This document shows positions 1 to 6,073 of a stretch of DNA of 6,775 nt, piece after piece. The number at the start of each line of letters is the position of its first letter. Position 1 is the first letter of the stretch. The position numbers were made by a program, and so were the translations under genes. The notes below the pieces were generated by a model. It made no database searches. It was not told where the DNA came from and saw only the letters and a list, made by a program, of their open reading frames with translations. The DNA lies in NCBI GenBank assembly GCA_021202575.1, contig JAJQCU010000190.1:3788-10562 (forward strand), in the 5' to 3' direction. Source of the DNA: Lachnospiraceae bacterium. Its GTDB lineage: Bacteria > Bacillota > Clostridia > Lachnospirales > Lachnospiraceae.

Positions 1-933
1 GTGACCGGCGAGGCCGCCACCGCGGCGGTAGAGGCGATGCAGCCCGGCGATGTGATCCTGCTGCAGAACACCCGTTTCCGCGGTTCTGAGGAGACCAAGA
101 ACGGCGAGGCCTTCAGCAAAGAGCTGGCGGATCTGTGCGATGATTATGTATGCGATGCCTTCGGTTCCTCCCACAGAGCCCACGCTTCCGTGGCCGGCGT
201 TACCGAATATGTGCGTGCCAAGGGCGGCAACTGCGCGGTAGGCTATCTGATGGAGAAGGAGATTAACTTCCTGGGCAACGCCGTGGAGAATCCGGTGAGA
301 CCCTTCGTGGCGATCCTGGGCGGCGCCAAGGTGGCTGACAAGCTGAACGTGATCTCCAACCTGTTGGAGAAGTGTGATACCCTGATCATCGGCGGCGGAA
401 TGGCCTACACCTTCTTAAAGGCTCAGGGCTATGAGGTGGGCACCTCCCTCTGTGATGAGAGCAAGCTGGATTATTGCAAGGAAATGATGGCCAAGGCTGA
501 GCAGCTGGGCAAGAAGCTCCTGCTCCCCGTGGACACAGTGGTTACCAGCGAGTTCCCCAATCCCATCGACGCCGAGATCGCTACTGAGGTTTATGATTCC
601 ACTGAGCTTCCGGCTGACAAGATGGGCATGGACATCGGACCCAGGACCCAGGCTCTGTACGCTGAGGCTGTGAAGACCGCTAAGACCGTTGTATGGAACG
701 GACCCATGGGCGTATTTGAGAACCCGATCCTGGTGAAGGGAACAGTAGCCGTAGCGCAGGCCCTTGCTGACACAGACGCTACCACCATCATCGGCGGCGG
801 CGACTCCGCGGCAGCCATCAACCAGCTGGGCTTTGCCAATAAGGTGACCCACATCTCCACCGGCGGCGGCGCGTCCTTAGAGTTCCTGGAGGGCAAGGAG
901 CTGCCCGGTGTTTACGCGGCGGATGACAAGTAA
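1..933 (+). CDS. pgk: Phosphoglycerate kinase, 3' part (5' end outside window)
   Basis: Phosphoglycerate kinase interconverts 1,3-bisphosphoglycerate plus ADP and 3-phosphoglycerate plus ATP, a cytosolic step of glycolysis. The visible 310 residues match the family from the LLxNTRF segment (residues 20-25) onward. Other landmarks are [10 protein letters not shown] (54-63, substrate binding), LGGAKVADK (106-114, hinge and nucleotide region), WNGPMGVFE (232-240) and the glycine-rich C-terminal GGGDSAA and [12 protein letters not shown] stretches. Family members are about 395-400 residues, so roughly 85-90 N-terminal residues lie upstream of the window. The GTG at base 1 is therefore an internal valine codon, not the start. 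The gene ends in TAA and is followed by tpiA on the same strand, the usual glycolytic operon order in Firmicutes. Base composition is GC-richer than the accessory genes downstream. Identification is secure. Confidence 0.97.
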   Translation: MTGEAATAAVEAMQPGDVILLQNTRFRGSEETKNGEAFSKELADLCDDYVCDAFGSSHRAHASVAGVTEYVRAKGGNCAVGYLMEKEINFLGNAVENPVRPFVAILGGAKVADKLNVISNLLEKCDTLIIGGGMAYTFLKAQGYEVGTSLCDESKLDYCKEMMAKAEQLGKKLLLPVDTVVTSEFPNPIDAEIATEVYDSTELPADKMGMDIGPRTQALYAEAVKTAKTVVWNGPMGVFENPILVKGTVAVAQALADTDATTIIGGGDSAAAINQLGFANKVTHISTGGGASLEFLEGKELPGVYAADDK

Positions 934-957
934 AAGCTGATATCAAAATGAAAATCT

Positions 958-1047
958 GATGTAAACGGCATCTAAGGGCCCAAACAGGCGCTGTCTGATG
1001 CCGTTTCTCAGGTGGGACGAAAACGCTGCATCCTGATGCAATTTTCG
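958..1047 (+). other. Two hairpins in the pgk-tpiA spacer
   Basis: The first inverted repeat has 10-bp perfect arms (AAACGGCATC at 963-972, GATGCCGTTT at 997-1006) and a 24-base loop that itself holds ACAG-GCG-CTGT. A competing small hairpin, GATG...CATC (958-972), uses the same left arm. The second (1018-1047) pairs CGAAAA with TTTTCG and TGCAT with ATGCA around a CCTG loop. Neither is followed by a T tract, so simple intrinsic termination is unlikely. RNA processing, transcript stabilisation or attenuation are alternatives. No gene is seen in the 934-1174 spacer. Confidence 0.5.
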
Positions 1048-1129
1048 CCAACGTGTTAATCGTATGGTGAACGACCTTATAAATTTCTTTTTGAAAATAA
1101 TATGGTCCATGCCGAAAGAGAAACCGTTT

Positions 1130-1158
1130 TTGACGTTTCCTGTAAATGAGAATATAAA
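1130..1158 (+). promoter_or_regulatory. Promoter-like TTGACG-N17-TATAAA upstream of tpiA
   Basis: TTGACG (1130-1135) and TATAAA (1153-1158) are spaced by exactly 17 bases, a good sigma-A match. The expected start point near 1165 falls inside the tpiA ribosome binding site (AGAGG, 1162-1166), which would give a nearly leaderless message lacking a full Shine-Dalgarno. It may therefore be fortuitous in this AT-rich stretch, and tpiA may be read mainly from the pgk transcript. Confidence 0.3.
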
Positions 1159-1174
1159 TAAAGAGGTAAAAATT

Positions 1175-1924
1175 ATGGCAAGAAGAAAAATTATTGCCGG
1201 CAACTGGAAGATGAACATGACCCCCAGCCAGGCGGTGGAGCTGATCGATACCTTAAAGCCGCTGGTTGTCAACGATGAGGTGGACGTGGTTTTCTGCGTG
1301 CCGGCCATTGACATTATCCCCGCGGTAGAGGCGGTGAAGGGTACCAATATCCAGATCGGCGCGGAGAATATGTATTATGAGGAAAAGGGCGCTTACACAG
1401 GCGAGATCGCTCCCGCCATGCTGGTGGACGCCGGTGTAAAGTATGTGATCATCGGCCACTCCGAGAGAAGGGAGTATTTCGCGGAGACCAATGAAACCGT
1501 GAATAAGAAGGTCCTGAAAGCCTTTGAGCATGGCCTGACTCCCATTATCTGCTGCGGCGAAACCCTGACCCAGAGAGAACAGGGCATCACTATTGATTTC
1601 ATCCGCCAGCAGATCAAGATCGTGTTCCAGAACGTGACCGCTGAGCAGGCGGCCGCGGCGGTGATCGCCTACGAGCCTATCTGGGCCATCGGCACCGGCA
1701 AGACCGCTACCAGCGACCAGGCCGAGGAGGTATGCGCCGCCATCCGCGCCTGCATCGCGGAGATCTATGACGAAGCGACGGCGGGAGCCATCCGCATCCA
1801 GTACGGCGGCTCTGTGAACGCCAAAACCGCCGCGGATCTGTTCGCCAGACCGGACATCGACGGCGGCCTGGTGGGCGGCGCCAGCCTGAAGGCGGAGTTC
1901 GGACAGATTGTGAATTACAAATAA
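1175..1924 (+). CDS. tpiA: Triosephosphate isomerase
   Basis: The enzyme interconverts dihydroxyacetone phosphate and glyceraldehyde 3-phosphate in the cytosol. It is a TIM barrel, normally a dimer. From ATG at 1175 the protein has 249 residues, the normal family length. All catalytic residues are visible: Asn10 and Lys12 in GNWKMN, His95 in IIGHSERR, and Glu167 in [12 protein letters not shown], the family signature followed by mobile loop 6. The phosphate-binding YGGSVN (210-215) and GGLVGGASL (230-238) segments are intact. The start is set by AGAGG at 1162-1166, eight bases upstream, and by the canonical [14 protein letters not shown] beginning. The frame is open further upstream to an ATG at 1064, but those 37 residues have no counterpart in the family. 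It lies 241 bases after pgk and is probably part of the same operon. No phosphoglycerate mutase gene follows. Confidence 0.97.
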   Translation: MARRKIIAGNWKMNMTPSQAVELIDTLKPLVVNDEVDVVFCVPAIDIIPAVEAVKGTNIQIGAENMYYEEKGAYTGEIAPAMLVDAGVKYVIIGHSERREYFAETNETVNKKVLKAFEHGLTPIICCGETLTQREQGITIDFIRQQIKIVFQNVTAEQAAAAVIAYEPIWAIGTGKTATSDQAEEVCAAIRACIAEIYDEATAGAIRIQYGGSVNAKTAADLFARPDIDGGLVGGASLKAEFGQIVNYK

Positions 1925-1960
1925 AGGCAGTATTCCTTCGTAAGTTTATCCGTGCCTTTA
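1922..1960 (+). repeat. 8-bp inverted repeat at the tpiA stop codon
   Basis: TAAAGGCA (1922-1929, including the stop codon) and TGCCTTTA (1953-1960) are perfect inverted repeats around a 23-base loop. No T tract follows. A short CCGGG/CCCGG pair lies just beyond, at 1972-1976 and 1992-1996. These could protect the message 3' end, but the structure is weak compared with the hairpin at 2034-2084. Confidence 0.3.
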
Positions 1961-2033
1961 CGGCGCTGTTACCGGGGAGAAACCGGCAATTCCCGGAAAG
2001 CGATATAAAGTCGTTTCCTGTAATTATTGAATT

Positions 2034-2089
2034 TATGCGTTGCGTATTTATCTGGCTTATGCTATGATAGATACGCAACGCATATTTTT
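2034..2089 (+). terminator. Strong hairpin plus T5, probable tpiA terminator
   Basis: The arms 2034-2047 and 2066-2084 contain a 14-bp perfect inverted repeat (TATGCGTTGCGTAT and its complement, with the right arm at 2071-2084). Pairing continues inward by five more pairs, one of them G·U, to give a 19-bp stem with a 13-base loop. TTTTT at 2085-2089 follows directly. In an RNA reading through from tpiA this has the form of an intrinsic terminator. The same DNA overlaps the promoter predicted for the downstream XRE gene, so it may equally be an operator. Confidence 0.6.
2040..2068 (+). promoter_or_regulatory. Promoter and palindromic operator of the XRE gene
   Basis: TTGCGT (2040-2045) and TATGAT (2063-2068) are separated by exactly 17 bases. 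The predicted start near 2075 lies 80 bases before the ATG at 2155. The -35 lies within the left arm of the 2034-2084 inverted repeat, and the -10 overlaps the inner edge of its right arm. This is the geometry expected of a self-repressing helix-turn-helix regulator binding its own promoter. The pairing with that regulator is inference. Confidence 0.5.
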
Positions 2090-2154
2090 ATCTTAGCATA
2101 TAAAAAATGCTGCCGGAGACGGGTTTTGCAGTGGAGTCTAACGGAGAAAAGGAC

Positions 2155-2355
2155 ATGGAATTAAAAAACAGAATCAGAGAGCTGCGGGAAAGTACAGGTA
2201 TGAACCGAAAGGAATTTTGTGAGTTTTTTCAAATTCCTTACAGGACGGTCACAGATTGGGAGCTAGGCAACAGGCACGCACCGGAGTATGTGATCCGGCT
2301 GCTGGCTTATTACATTCAAATGGAAAACATTCATAAGGAGGCAAATGAGCAATGA
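2155..2355 (+). CDS. Small XRE-type helix-turn-helix regulator
   Basis: This is a 66-residue single-domain DNA-binding protein. Residues 1-52 match the short Cro/C1-type regulators common in clostridial accessory regions: LKNRIRELRESTGMNRKEF forms helices 1-2, and FQIPYRTVTDWELGNRHAPEYV (25-46) is the turn and recognition helix, with the typical WExGxRxxPEYVIRLL ending. There is no ligand or protease domain. The start at ATG 2155 is chosen because GGAG (2143-2146) lies at good spacing and the protein then begins where the family does. The in-frame ATG at 2107 has no Shine-Dalgarno. The stop overlaps the next start (ATGA, 2352-2355), so it is translationally coupled to the RhuM-like gene. Likely role: local repressor, possibly acting on the palindrome upstream. 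Its target is not shown by sequence. Confidence 0.85.
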   Translation: MELKNRIRELRESTGMNRKEFCEFFQIPYRTVTDWELGNRHAPEYVIRLLAYYIQMENIHKEANEQ

Positions 2356-2534
2356 GCCAATCCAATATAATCATGTATACAACGGAAGATGGGTTGACGA
2401 AGATTGAGGCCACTTTTGACGAGGATACGGTCTGGCTGTCTATTGATCAGATGGCGGAATTGTTCCAGCGGGACAAATCGACCATATCCCGGCATATTAA
2501 AAATATTTTCTCTGAGGGGGAGCTTTTCAGGTCG

Positions 2535-2563
2535 GCAGTTGTTGCAAAATTTGCAACAACTGC
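2535..2563. repeat. 29-bp near-perfect palindrome inside the RhuM-like gene
   Basis: The arms 2535-2548 and 2550-2563 are 14-bp perfect inverted repeats around a single central A at 2549 (GCAGTTGTTGCAAA and its complement). In the reading frame this encodes the segment around VVAKFATT, a motif seen in many RhuM proteins, so protein sequence and palindrome may be constrained together or coincide through codon choice. Confidence 0.6.
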
Positions 2564-2752
2564 GGCTGACGGGAAAACCTATCAGGTTGAATATTATAAT
2601 TTGGATGTTATAATTTCTGTCGGTTATCGGGTGAAATCCCTGCGGGGGACACAGATCAGACGTGCAGATACGGAAATCGCCAAGAATTATCTGACCCAGC
2701 CGGAAAACTTTCTGCTCTGCAAGTCGGATTTCTTTGTGTATGTCTGCTTAGC

Positions 2753-2801
2753 ATATGCATATTTTCACTTGACCTCCCACTATATTCGACAAAAAATATA
2801 G
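2753..2801 (+). repeat. Small palindromes at the end of the RhuM remnant
   Basis: ATATGCATAT (2753-2762) is a perfect 10-bp palindrome. CTATATT (2780-2786) and AATATAG (2795-2801) form a 7-bp inverted repeat with an eight-base loop, ending exactly at the stop codon. They lie in the stretch where RhuM similarity has been lost and just before the antitoxin-like gene. I see no convincing promoter with good spacing here, so how the next two genes are transcribed is open. Confidence 0.3.
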
Positions 2802-2856
2802 ACAGAGAGATGTGATTTGGTCAAGAATTAGCCAAACTGGCAAAGGAGGTGTTATT

Positions 2857-3054
2857 ATGGCAACTTCAAGCATTAAAAAGAATTTCGTTATTTCCGGTAA
2901 GGAGCAGGTTGAGATGTTTATTAACGCTTTGGAGGCATCAGAGCAAGAGAGAGATAAAGCACCTCGTGTGTCGGCTAATTATCGTATGATAAATAATGAA
3001 GCAGATTTAGTAAAAATTATGGAGAAGTGGGAGAAAGCTCATGAGGGCAAATAG
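2857..3054 (+). CDS. Probable antitoxin partner of the GNAT protein
   Basis: This 65-residue charged protein begins MATSSIKKNFVISGKEQVEMF. That opening, a short basic strand followed by an amphipathic helix (EQVEMFINALEAS, 16-28), resembles small proteins found immediately upstream of GNAT-type toxins in Clostridia. The middle is polar, and the C-terminal helix (EADLVKIMEKWEKAHEGK, 48-65) would be the natural partner-binding tail. The start is set by AAAGGAGG (2842-2849), seven bases before the ATG; an in-frame extension to 2812 is not needed. The last 14 bases overlap the acetyltransferase gene, typical of toxin-antitoxin pairs in which both products must be made together. Function is inferred from context and general form, not from a diagnostic motif. 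It may instead be a small accessory protein without antitoxin activity. Confidence 0.7.
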   Translation: MATSSIKKNFVISGKEQVEMFINALEASEQERDKAPRVSANYRMINNEADLVKIMEKWEKAHEGK

Positions 3055-3628
3055 CAATTATGCAGTTGTTAATATTCGCCAGTATCTCAATAGTGACAAT
3101 CCGATTCTCGGAGAGGACACATTAAAGAAAGTCCTCTCCGAGTTTTCATGTCCGTTGAATTCGGATGTTGAAAGATTTTTGAAGGAACAGGCAATCGAAT
3201 CTGCAAAGAAACAACAGGCAGTAACCTACTTGCTTATTTCAATGGAAGATGGGGCTTTGCTAGGTTATTTTTCAATTACAGTTAAACCGTTTGTGGTAAG
3301 TGCTGAACCTTTCAGCAATACCATGAGAAGAAAGCTGGCACGATTCAGTGACATCAATCAGGAGGAACAGTCTTATAATATGGCAGCATACCTGATTGCA
3401 CAGCTTGGCAGGAATTTTGACGAAAAAGCTGCAGGAAGAATTACAGGAGAAGAAATTACTGCTCTTGCAATCGAACAGTTAAAACATATTCAGTATGAAA
3501 TAGGCGGGAGTGTGTCATTTGTGGAGGCAGATAATAAAGAAAAGCTGCTTGCCTTTTATGAAAGATGTGGATATAAGAGAGCAACGGAATATCCACCGGA
3601 AAATGATTTTTTGAAACCAAAAGTCTAG
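3041..3628 (+). CDS. GNAT-family acetyltransferase, probable toxin
   Basis: This is a 195-residue member of the GNAT N-acetyltransferase superfamily. Visible core elements are VTYLLISMEDGALLGYFSITVKPF (61-84, strands 2-3), YNMAAYLIAQLGRNF (112-126, strand 4), GRITGEEITALAIEQL (132-147, acetyl-CoA pyrophosphate loop and helix 3), and SVSFVEADNKEKLLAFYERCGYKR (157-180, strand 5 and helix 4, with Tyr173 where GNAT enzymes often have a catalytic tyrosine). The pyrophosphate loop is less glycine-rich than the usual Q/RxxGxG/A. Toxins of this class (TacT, AtaT) acetylate aminoacyl-tRNA and stop translation. That activity is inferred from the overlapping small upstream gene and the fold, not shown by sequence. 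A GGGAG-like site (3029-3033) precedes the ATG. The gene is AT-richer than the glycolytic genes, suggesting transfer. A terminator-like hairpin lies at 3107-3146. Confidence 0.8.
   Translation: MRANSNYAVVNIRQYLNSDNPILGEDTLKKVLSEFSCPLNSDVERFLKEQAIESAKKQQAVTYLLISMEDGALLGYFSITVKPFVVSAEPFSNTMRRKLARFSDINQEEQSYNMAAYLIAQLGRNFDEKAAGRITGEEITALAIEQLKHIQYEIGGSVSFVEADNKEKLLAFYERCGYKRATEYPPENDFLKPKV
3107..3146 (+). terminator. Terminator-like hairpin inside the GNAT gene
   Basis: CTCGGAGAGGAC (3107-3118) and GTCCTCTCCGAG (3131-3142) are 12-bp perfect inverted repeats with a 12-base loop, followed directly by TTTT (3143-3146). The form is that of an intrinsic terminator, 66 bases into the coding sequence (codons 23-34). 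It could cut transcription short after the antitoxin gene, lowering toxin output, or slow ribosomes. It is an unusually stable element for an AT-rich gene. The T run is short, so termination may be partial or absent. Confidence 0.45.
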
Positions 3629-3629
3629 G

Positions 3630-3658
3630 TTGACAACTACATGCAAGCCCGTTATACT
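3630..3658 (+). promoter_or_regulatory. Near-consensus sigma-A promoter of the pRiA4b gene
   Basis: TTGACA (3630-3635, perfect) and TATACT (3653-3658, one mismatch) are spaced by exactly 17 bases, starting two bases after the GNAT stop codon. Predicted transcription starts near 3665 and gives a leader of about 43 bases before ATG 3708. This is the best promoter match in the window and separates the pRiA4b gene from the toxin-antitoxin-like unit. Confidence 0.75.
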
Positions 3659-3707
3659 GTACACATCAAGAGAAACGAAAGGGGTAATCGCTAAAGAAGC
3701 AAATACC

Positions 3708-5510
3708 ATGAACGAACAAAAAGCAACCACCTGTGAGCAGCAGGAGGTCACCAACGAACTATACGCCCAGGTAACTGCGGATTATGAGGAGACACATTCC
3801 GTCCGAAGGACAGCGCTGAACTGCCATACCTCGATGGTAACGGCGCAGCGCATTCTGATAACAGCCGGTCTGTGGAGCAGCAAGTCCTCTAAGCTGGTTA
3901 AGGAACTTTTAGACCAGGACATGACCGCAGACCAGATTGCAAAGGAGTTATCACTGACAAAGGACGCCGTATATGCCTATATGCCGTACTCCCGTGGAAA
4001 TTACGGGGTAAAGCAGACCGAGGACTCGCAGTATTCGAAGAACTACAGGGAACGGATGGAGACGGCAGCAGAGGGAATGCATAAGGGAGATGTGGACAGC
4101 ATTTCTGTGTCTATGGCCGATCCGTTTAAGCAAGCCGCATCCTCTATGCAAAAACCATCTGCTTTATCCAACCTCCGCTTCGACCCGGAGCTTACAGAGG
4201 AACTCACCGACCGTGCAAGGGATGACGTTGTGTCTGGGGACACATATCACGAATACGGTACTGTCTTTGCTTTGCATCTGTCTCTGGTTGGCGGCTTCGT
4301 TTATGGGGCTGATGAAGATATGGACATGCGGCCGGAAGAGAGAGCAGAGCTGCTTAAGCTGGCGAAAGCGGAAACCGATATCTCCCGTGACATCCTCGTT
4401 CCAGGAGCCATGAACCTCCACGCCCTGCATTATGCTATCCAGAAGCTCTTCGGCTGGCAGAACAGCCATCTGCACAATTTCTCCATACCGCGGGAGGACT
4501 TCAACGCACTCACGGCCGGGACACTCGGCGGCTATACGGACCTGTGCGGAGTCCTGTTCCGATTCCCGGATGATGATATGAGCGACCTTTATTGGGATGA
4601 CGACTACAGGAAAGGCGTCAGCGTCAAAAGCTGGTTTAAGAAGAAATATTCTGCTCCGTTCCGCCAGTACTCAGTTGGCGATTCTTATCTGGGCAACTTA
4701 TGGGAGGTTGAGGGCTTTCGCGGCAGATTCCCTGATTTTAAAGACGATACGACGCTGGAGGAAATATTGAATAAAGTTTCTGTTGAGCAGGACTGGAATT
4801 TCCTCGTAGAGCGGCTGACCGTCCGCGAACTGTTCGCTGCCAGGCGGGATAGTGCGAGGGCGTGGAAAGGCGATGTGGTCGGCAAACTGGAACTGCTGAA
4901 GGAAGAGATGGAGGATGAAGAGTTGTATGATAGCGAGGACGAGATGAGAAAAGCTGCCACAGAACTTCGCAACTGGAGGCAGAGCTATTCCCAGATCGAC
5001 CACCTGTCATGGGTACATCCGGACACCTATAGGAAAGAGATAGAGAAAGCTTACAAGATGCCATATGACGCTGTGGTCAAAATGCACGAGGAGCAGATGA
5101 ATGTCTGGGAAATGGAGTGCCTGGACTTGTTCCGGGATCTGAATATTAACCTTTCCCCGTACTTTGACACGCTGTACTATCTCTATGACTATGGCGACAA
5201 CTGGTGTGTTAAAATCACTCTGGAGGAAATTTACCATAAGACGGAGAATGGGATTTTTGTTGATAATGATATGTGCCGTGTGGCGGAAGACCTGGAGTCG
5301 GTGTTGGCCGAAATCAGCGCGAAAGAGAGACCTGTGTGCGTAGCGGCGGATGGATTGAACGTGGTGGACGACTGCGGAGGGCTTTATGGATACCTTGATA
5401 TGCTGCGGACCATCAACGGGGATGATAAAGAGGAAGCGGACAGCATGAAGGAATGGGCCAGGGGACTTGGCTGGACAGGGAGAAAGAGCAAGCCTGGGAA
5501 TATGCTTTAA
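3708..5510 (+). CDS. Large protein with double HTH and split pRiA4b ORF-3-like domain
   Basis: This 600-residue soluble protein has three visible parts. Residues 18-60 and 62-99 look like two helix-turn-helix segments: HSVRRTALNCHTSMVTAQRIL, then MTADQIAKELSLTKDAVYAYMPYSRGNYG. Residues 235-265 (MNLHALHYAIQKLFGWQNSHLHNF) match the N-terminal half of the plasmid pRiA4b ORF-3 domain. Its C-terminal half appears only at 490-592 (YYLYDYGDNWCVKITLEEI, then DDCGGLYGYLDML and WARGLGWTGR). About 220 acidic, aromatic-rich residues lie between the halves. The domain is known from plasmids and mobile elements, but its biochemical function is not established; the N-terminus suggests DNA binding. The frame is open to a TTG at 3630, but that TTG is the promoter -35, so ATG 3708 is preferred, with a weak AAAGAAG eight bases upstream. 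There is no signal peptide or membrane segment. Confidence 0.8.
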   Translation: MNEQKATTCEQQEVTNELYAQVTADYEETHSVRRTALNCHTSMVTAQRILITAGLWSSKSSKLVKELLDQDMTADQIAKELSLTKDAVYAYMPYSRGNYGVKQTEDSQYSKNYRERMETAAEGMHKGDVDSISVSMADPFKQAASSMQKPSALSNLRFDPELTEELTDRARDDVVSGDTYHEYGTVFALHLSLVGGFVYGADEDMDMRPEERAELLKLAKAETDISRDILVPGAMNLHALHYAIQKLFGWQNSHLHNFSIPREDFNALTAGTLGGYTDLCGVLFRFPDDDMSDLYWDDDYRKGVSVKSWFKKKYSAPFRQYSVGDSYLGNLWEVEGFRGRFPDFKDDTTLEEILNKVSVEQDWNFLVERLTVRELFAARRDSARAWKGDVVGKLELLKEEMEDEELYDSEDEMRKAATELRNWRQSYSQIDHLSWVHPDTYRKEIEKAYKMPYDAVVKMHEEQMNVWEMECLDLFRDLNINLSPYFDTLYYLYDYGDNWCVKITLEEIYHKTENGIFVDNDMCRVAEDLESVLAEISAKERPVCVAADGLNVVDDCGGLYGYLDMLRTINGDDKEEADSMKEWARGLGWTGRKSKPGNML

Positions 5511-5590
5511 ATCTATCATCAGGCGGCTGGGCTGCCGGATGTGGACTACATCAGGGTCATCTGGCGTCTGTCAGGTGGAAATTGTTTTTC

Positions 5591-5625
5591 TTGCCTGTGC
5601 TTTGTTCAAGTGCTAGAATTGAACA
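5591..5625 (+). promoter_or_regulatory. Promoter with overlapping inverted repeat, upstream of the 127-aa gene
   Basis: TTGCCT (5591-5596) and TAGAAT (5614-5619) are spaced by 17 bases. TGTTCAA (5603-5609) and TTGAACA (5619-5625) form a 7-bp perfect inverted repeat bracketing the -10, a plausible operator for an unidentified regulator. The predicted start near 5626 leaves about 60 bases of leader. A ten-codon open frame (ATG 5644 to TGA 5676) lies in that leader without a clear ribosome binding site. Otherwise 5511-5688 holds no recognised gene. Confidence 0.45.
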
Positions 5626-5688
5626 GAACAGAAAAACTCTGCTATGAAGAAAAAAACACAGGAAAGCAACAGGTGAAAGAATAATATC

Positions 5689-6072
5689 ATGAATAAATCA
5701 AAGGCGGAACAGTTAAGGGACGGCCTGTCTTTAAGTATGGATGAGAAGATTGCGGCCGATTCTCTGCTTATCTTTTTTATGGATCTGGGATCACAGGCGT
5801 CAAAGGAGCTTCTCCGGCAAATGCTCTCGATGAATGATGGCGTCGCCGACATGAAGGCCGGCGAGCTCGCTGCCCTGATAGACACTGCCCTGATACACGC
5901 GAGCGCCCATGTGAAGCACAATCTGAAGGACGAGCCTGATGATGTGATACTGCTCACATTGGGCGCGATGGGCACCGTCTCGGGTTCAAAAATCATGGAG
6001 GACCCGAGCGGGGATTTCCCGGAATATCTCAGGAGAGTCTGCGAGTGGATATGGAACGGCATGGAAGAGTGA
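5689..6072 (+). CDS. Hypothetical 127-residue protein
   Basis: I do not recognise a family. The protein is predicted soluble and mostly helical. There is a polar helical N-terminus (NKSKAEQLRDGLSLSMDEKIAADSLLIFFMDLG, 2-34), a methionine-rich middle helix (ASKELLRQMLSMNDGVADMKAGELAALIDTALIHASAHVKHNL, 37-79), an acidic turn (KDEPDD, 80-85), a hydrophobic LLTLGAMG stretch, and an aromatic C-terminus (FPEYLRRVCEWIWNGMEE). The hydrophobic runs are too short for a membrane segment. The ribosome binding site is weak (AGGTG at 5671-5675, 13 bases before ATG 5689), yet the frame is clean and codon use looks like a real gene. It follows its own promoter-like site and converges on the minus-strand HTH gene, stop codons 20 bases apart. 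The role is unknown. Confidence 0.65.
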   Translation: MNKSKAEQLRDGLSLSMDEKIAADSLLIFFMDLGSQASKELLRQMLSMNDGVADMKAGELAALIDTALIHASAHVKHNLKDEPDDVILLTLGAMGTVSGSKIMEDPSGDFPEYLRRVCEWIWNGMEE

Positions 6073-6073
6073 A

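Larger units (their letters stand above)
2352..2801 (+). pseudogene. RhuM-family protein, internally deleted remnant
   Basis: Residues 1-101 are a clear RhuM-family N-terminus: a short strand region (IIMYTTEDGLTKIEATF), then WLSIDQMAELFQRDKSTISRHIKNI (29-52, helix-turn-helix-like), then AKFATTAADGKTYQVEYYNLDVIISVGYRVKSLRGTQ. RhuM proteins (roughly 330 residues) should continue with FRxWATxxLKEY and a long helical body. Here the sequence jumps at about base 2652-2666 to ADTEIAKNYL (105-114), which resembles the C-terminal AKNYL motif of full-length RhuM. After TQPE (115-118) the similarity ends and an unrelated 31-residue tail runs to TAG. I read this as an in-frame internal deletion plus a lost 3' end, leaving 149 residues. 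A shortened DNA-binding protein could still be made. AAGGAGG (2335-2341) lies ten bases before the ATG. RhuM was named from a Salmonella pathogenicity island; its biochemical role is poorly defined. Confidence 0.75.

Noticed and set aside
1..3. GTG at base 1 as the pgk start codon
   Set aside because: The family has about 85-90 further N-terminal residues including the substrate-binding N-domain, so the gene simply enters from outside the window.
1064..1174. In-frame N-terminal extension of tpiA by 37 residues
   Set aside because: Triosephosphate isomerase starts at [14 protein letters not shown]. The ATG at 1175 has its own AGAGG site and gives the normal length, and the extension is AT-rich spacer.
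2107..2154. Upstream ATG for the XRE gene
   Set aside because: There is no Shine-Dalgarno before 2107, and the added 16 residues do not fit the small XRE family. ATG 2155 has GGAG at good spacing.
2345..2407. Short frame from ATG 2345 next to AAGGAGG
   Set aside because: It is only 20 codons long and only three bases from the Shine-Dalgarno. The ATG at 2352 opens the recognisable RhuM frame.
4090..5064. Several long open frames on both strands inside the pRiA4b gene
   Set aside because: They are shadows of the 600-aa coding frame, lack ribosome binding sites and encode no recognisable domain.
5511..5685. Frame stays open for 58 codons after the pRiA4b stop, in the same frame
   Set aside because: The protein already ends with the expected WTGR-type tail, the extension crosses a promoter-like site, and no family was recognised in it. 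Stop read-through is not needed.
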